Shown: piece after piece, positions 34,576-37,148 of the stretch | Layout of the letters: each line of letters starts with the position of its first letter | How positions within the stretch are numbered: position 1 is the first letter of the stretch | Made by a program: the position numbers and the translations under genes | Notes under the pieces: generated by a model | Seen by the model: only the letters and a program-made list of their open reading frames with translations | What the model was told of the DNA's origin: nothing | Databases searched by the model: none | DNA from: a virus | DNA length: 37,148 nucleotides | IMG/VR virus record: IMGVR_UViG_3300021964_000198 | Span: 1 to 37,148 of that record | Reading direction: 5' to 3' (one strand)

Positions 34576-34685
34576 ATCTCAAAAAAGTGCTTCATGTGAG
34601 TTCGCCACCAGCCGAGACTTGGAAGTAGGTGTTTGTTATACTGCTACACAATGGGCTCTGACCTTTCCCAACCTACGTCGACATC

Positions 34686-34800
34686 TAATGTGCAATCTTT
34701 TGCACATTATCCTGTATTTTAACAGTTAATGTGCAGATTATTGCACATAATACCCCCCGCTTCGTTCCTAGTGCTAAGGGTTTTTATGTGTAATGTGCAG
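34686..34800. repeat. Five TAATGTGCA-type elements, two of them paired as inverted repeats
   Basis: Forward copies at 34686-34695, 34727-34736 and 34791-34800, inverted copies at 34700-34709 and 34742-34750. The first pair has perfect 10-bp arms around a four-base loop, the second has seven-base arms. Spacing between forward copies is 41 and 64 bases. They could be binding sites of a regulator or replication protein; no known box fits clearly. Confidence 0.75.
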
Positions 34801-34928
34801 TTTTTCGACAGCCAACATTCCATCTACATCAATCAAACGCTCTACTACCGAACGCAGCTCAATGTGTTACGTGTGCTCCTATACGGATGCTTTTTCCACA
34901 GCGGTATTTTCAAACTGGCCCGCCAACC

Positions 34929-35378
34929 TTATGTGTTGGATTGTTTTGCCTTGATGCTATGTTCTAGCAATGCCTTTTTGAGTTTGTCTGATCCGCCTAC
35001 TCTAACATTAATAATGCCATTGTAGTAGTCGTCTGTTTCTAATACTCGACGATCAAACTGTTCTCTTGCCTCAATGTATGACATTTCTGCCCGTGATTTG
35101 CAAAGGTATAGTATTTCTCTTGTGAAGTTTTCTGGGCCTAGTGCAGTGACGTCAGCGTTAAGTCTATCTGAGCTGCCCCAGTAGTCTTTCCAATCGCTTT
35201 CTTTAGTGCTTCTTCTTTTATTTTTCTTGCCTTTAAGTGGAGGTTTAGTTACTTTAAACTTGGCTAGTTTTTTGCCTATATATTTTTGCCCAGTAGTGAG
35301 ATTAGTGATAAGATAAACAAAGCCTTCATACTCGTCTGGTATTGTGTCTACTTGTTTCCCTTGATAAGTCCACTGCAT
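34929..35378 (-). CDS. GIY-YIG-type endonuclease-like protein (149 aa)
   Basis: The GIY-YIG fold is seen as VYL (21-23) and YIG (33-35), spaced as usual, followed by a basic stretch (PPLKGKKNKRRS), WGSS near 67, Arg87 in FTREIL, Glu103 in YIEAREQF and Asn120 in YYNGIIN. These match the conserved Arg, Glu and Asn of the family. Such proteins in T4-like phages are homing-type (Seg) or repair-type nucleases. It has no visible extra DNA-binding domain, so it is a compact version. It stands between the gp46 operon and the long non-coding region; a free-standing homing nuclease next to essential genes is common. The ribosome site is weak. The nuclease class is likely; target and role are unknown. 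Confidence 0.75.
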   Translation of the reverse strand: MQWTYQGKQVDTIPDEYEGFVYLITNLTTGQKYIGKKLAKFKVTKPPLKGKKNKRRSTKESDWKDYWGSSDRLNADVTALGPENFTREILYLCKSRAEMSYIEAREQFDRRVLETDDYYNGIINVRVGGSDKLKKALLEHSIKAKQSNT

Positions 35379-35407
35379 GAATGTACTTAACTTTATGTGC
35401 CTAAGTG

Positions 35408-35611
35408 TTATTCAGATTTGGTTTTTCTAGTTGTGTTGTGTTTGTGATGTATTTCATCAGCACGTTGCTTTGCTAAGTCTCGCATAACACGAAGCCATCT
35501 CCGTACTTCTCTATGAGTACGTACGGAGTTACGAGCTTCAAACTTTTCGTTAGCTTTAAAATATTCTAGATATGCTTGTGTTAGCTTATCGTGCGTGTCG
35601 TCGTCTATCAT
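35408..35611 (-). CDS. Small charged protein behind gp46 (67 aa)
   Basis: A protein of 67 residues, strongly basic and helical (FEARNSVRTHREVRRWLRVM), with an acidic start MIDDDTHD. Its ATG lies in a four-base overlap with the gp46 stop (ATGA), so the two are translated in step. I do not recognise it. Basic charge and the company of a DNA-processing gene suggest DNA or RNA binding, but this is inference. The coding call rests on the overlap and the normal codon makeup. Confidence 0.7.
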   Translation of the reverse strand: MIDDDTHDKLTQAYLEYFKANEKFEARNSVRTHREVRRWLRVMRDLAKQRADEIHHKHNTTRKTKSE

Positions 35612-37148
35612 TCTATAATGTCAATGTCATTCTCGTAGTTTGTAAAACCATTTTCTTTTACAACTCTCATTACATTGTTAACTCTTCCAATAAGTTCGTC
35701 TTTGTGTGAGATTAAGAATACATTTTTCTCCCGTTCGCGGCCCATTTTCTTAAGAACACTTAATGAGTTTTCAACACCTGCTGTGTCCATACCGCTATCA
35801 ATAAGTTCGTCAATAAACAACAAGTTAATACCTTGATACAAGCTCTCCCAAACATCACGGAATGCAAAGCTCAGACCTAAAATAAGTCTGTTACGCTCTC
35901 CGCGAGATAAGTTATCAAAATCTAAGTCTTGTCCTAACTGTGTAATCTCAACATTTAAATCGTTTTGGAATACAACTTGGTGCGGCAAACCTAACTTGTC
36001 AAGATAATAAGTCAGTCTGTTGTTTAAGTATGCTAGGTTTTGATCAATAATCTTCTTACGAATAAAACTATCTTTATTTGTAAGCAGTTTTAACAAAAAC
36101 TCTTGGTGTTCTTTAAATGTAGTCAAGTCATTAACAGGAGACCAATCAATCTCTTGTAATGCTGTGTTTGTTAAATCGTCAATCTGTTGCTGATACGGAT
36201 CAACTTCTTCATGCTTTGCATTAAGACTTTGCTTTAAGCTATCAACATTGTTTCTGTGTTCGTATGCTTCTTTAGCAGTGTCATAAAAAGTATTAGGTTT
36301 GTATGTAAGATCACCGATCTCTTTAAGACCTAACATAACATCGTCTAACTTATCAGCAACTTCTGTTTGATATGCCATTGCATCGTTAAGTTCTTTTGCT
36401 TTTCTTGACTCGATTTCTGCTTTTTTGTCATCATGTAGTGCTTGTCCACATGTATAACAAGTTGCATCGTCAAGATTTGCGATGTCTTTTTCTGCTTTTT
36501 CTACAGACTTAGTGGCACGTAGTAATGCACTCTCTAGTGTGCTTTTTTCTTTATTAAGAGCCATCTTTGCATTGTTTAACTCGTTCCAGTTTTGCAACTC
36601 GTCGTGCTTTTCAAGCTCAGAATCAATGTCTAACTTCTCTAGTTCGTCAATAGCTTTAGACAGTTTTTCTACATCACTGTTCTTTTTAGATTGCCAAGCA
36701 CGTTGAGTTCCGCGAAGACTTTCGATAGTTGTTTCGATCTTAGTGTTAGCAGTTTGGATAGCATCAATCTTTAATGTTTCTTGTGTAATCGCATCTTTAG
36801 TTTGACGAACTTGTTCCTTTAAACTGTCTGCTTTTTCAGACAAGATAGTAATACCAAGTAGCTGTTCGATAATAGCACGTTGATCATTAGTGCGCATTGA
36901 CAAAAACGGCTCGGTATATGTGTTAAGTGCAACAATATGCTTAAACATATCGTGTGACATATCTAATAAGTCGTTGATTGATTCTTGTGTCTTACGACTG
37001 TCACCTTGTGACTCGTCGATCATTTCTTGCTCTTGACCGTTAACATAAAACTTTAACACATTAGGCGAACGCCCTCGTTCAATACGGTAATCGGTTCCGT
37101 TCTTTTCAAAGTGCAATGTAACTAACATGCCTTTGCTGTTAGTTTTGT
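35608..37148 (-). CDS. gp46: Recombination/replication ATPase gp46 (Rad50/SbcC-like), N-terminus beyond the window
   Basis: SMC-like ATPase that with gp47 makes the nuclease complex processing DNA ends for recombination-driven replication. Counting from the Met at 37128, the zinc hook CYTC is at 224-227 inside a long coiled coil (about 95-330), the ABC signature LSRGE at 407-411, Walker B LLFIDE near 436-441 and the switch His in LISH at 475. The frame stays open upstream of that Met to the window edge, and the upstream codons (KTNSKG) line up with T4 gp46 before its VNG stretch, so the Met is internal. The Walker A part is outside the window. It ends in an overlap with the next gene. Confidence 0.95.
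   Translation of the reverse strand, partial: KTNSKGMLVTLHFEKNGTDYRIERGRSPNVLKFYVNGQEQEMIDESQGDSRKTQESINDLLDMSHDMFKHIVALNTYTEPFLSMRTNDQRAIIEQLLGITILSEKADSLKEQVRQTKDAITQETLKIDAIQTANTKIETTIESLRGTQRAWQSKKNSDVEKLSKAIDELEKLDIDSELEKHDELQNWNELNNAKMALNKEKSTLESALLRATKSVEKAEKDIANLDDATCYTCGQALHDDKKAEIESRKAKELNDAMAYQTEVADKLDDVMLGLKEIGDLTYKPNTFYDTAKEAYEHRNNVDSLKQSLNAKHEEVDPYQQQIDDLTNTALQEIDWSPVNDLTTFKEHQEFLLKLLTNKDSFIRKKIIDQNLAYLNNRLTYYLDKLGLPHQVVFQNDLNVEITQLGQDLDFDNLSRGERNRLILGLSFAFRDVWESLYQGINLLFIDELIDSGMDTAGVENSLSVLKKMGREREKNVFLISHKDELIGRVNNVMRVVKENGFTNYENDIDIIE

Larger units (their letters stand above)
34373..34928. other. 556-bp non-coding region rich in hairpins and TGTGCA repeats
   Basis: No convincing gene: short frames on the plus strand (34520-34729 and 34729-35025) lack ribosome sites, and their codon makeup is unlike that of the neighbours. 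It holds a late promoter near the left end, three hairpins at 34415-34575 and five copies of a TAATGTGCA-type element at 34686-34800. I see no tRNA. It could be a control or replication region, or encode a small RNA. Confidence 0.75.

Noticed and set aside
34540-34710. Possible tRNA or tmRNA in the structured region.
   Set aside because: I find no clover-leaf with a T-loop consensus or CCA-side acceptor stem on either strand.
34520-35025. Two plus-strand reading frames of 69 and 98 codons in the non-coding region.
   Set aside because: No ribosome site, odd Cys/Leu-rich makeup, and one runs into the nuclease gene on the other strand.
37126-37128. ATG at 37128 as the true start of gp46.
   Set aside because: The frame continues upstream with codons matching T4 gp46, and the Walker A region would be lost.

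Overview
The window looks like part of the genome of a marine, T4-like contractile-tailed phage (a myovirus of the kind that infects cyanobacteria or SAR11-type and other marine proteobacteria). It is AT-rich. The T4 capsid module is recognisable in order on the minus strand: portal gp20, a core-protein region, prohead protease gp21, scaffold gp22 and major capsid gp23. A gp46 recombination/replication ATPase lies at the right edge and a gp26-like baseplate protein is also present. Very large fibre proteins are built from repeat types that I associate with marine phages. I found no tRNA, integrase, insertion sequence or CRISPR array. The host cannot be fixed from this window.

Layout from right to left, which is the direction of most transcription. 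37148-34929 (minus): gp46 (its N-terminus lies outside the window), a 67-aa protein and a GIY-YIG-like nuclease. 34928-34373: a 556-bp non-coding stretch with several hairpins and a family of TAATGTGCA repeats. 34372-33077 (minus): a membrane-type protein. 32038-33080 (plus): gp26-like baseplate protein and a 75-aa partner, the only genes on the plus strand. 31954-23586 (minus): tape-measure-like protein, gp20, a small protein, a Rossmann-like protein, an acidic core protein, gp21, gp22 and gp23, closed by two terminator hairpins. 23369-5179 (minus): virion/fibre genes, ending in a 1500-aa and a 3920-aa fibre protein. 5175-1 (minus): an accessory cassette directly behind the giant fibre gene.

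Six sites sharing a TAAATA core (five read TAAATAC) sit at gene or operon starts and look like T4-type late promoters. Two of them point in opposite directions and overlap at 31998-32019. Much of the window therefore appears to be a late, virion-building region.

The most unusual part is 1-5175. Two short paralogous proteins end in an almost identical tail made of three CHxS units followed by GRGRR-type residues (CHTSCHYSCHGSRGRR and CHASCHYSCHGSRGRR). They are followed, with one- or two-base spacing or overlaps, by two proteins I cannot identify and then by three paralogous radical SAM enzymes. All three enzymes carry CxxxCxGCF and a shared IGPTD motif, and the two complete ones carry a C-terminal CxxCx5Cx16C signature. 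The tail is held by purifying selection: among its 17 codons the two copies differ at eight, and seven of those differences are silent. I infer a phage-encoded peptide or virion-protein maturation system coupled to tail-fibre production. It resembles in outline the bacterial His-Xaa-Ser radical SAM systems, but I do not recognise it as a described phage system. The alternative is that the CHxS tail binds metal in a fibre tip, as the His motifs of the T4 gp37 needle do.
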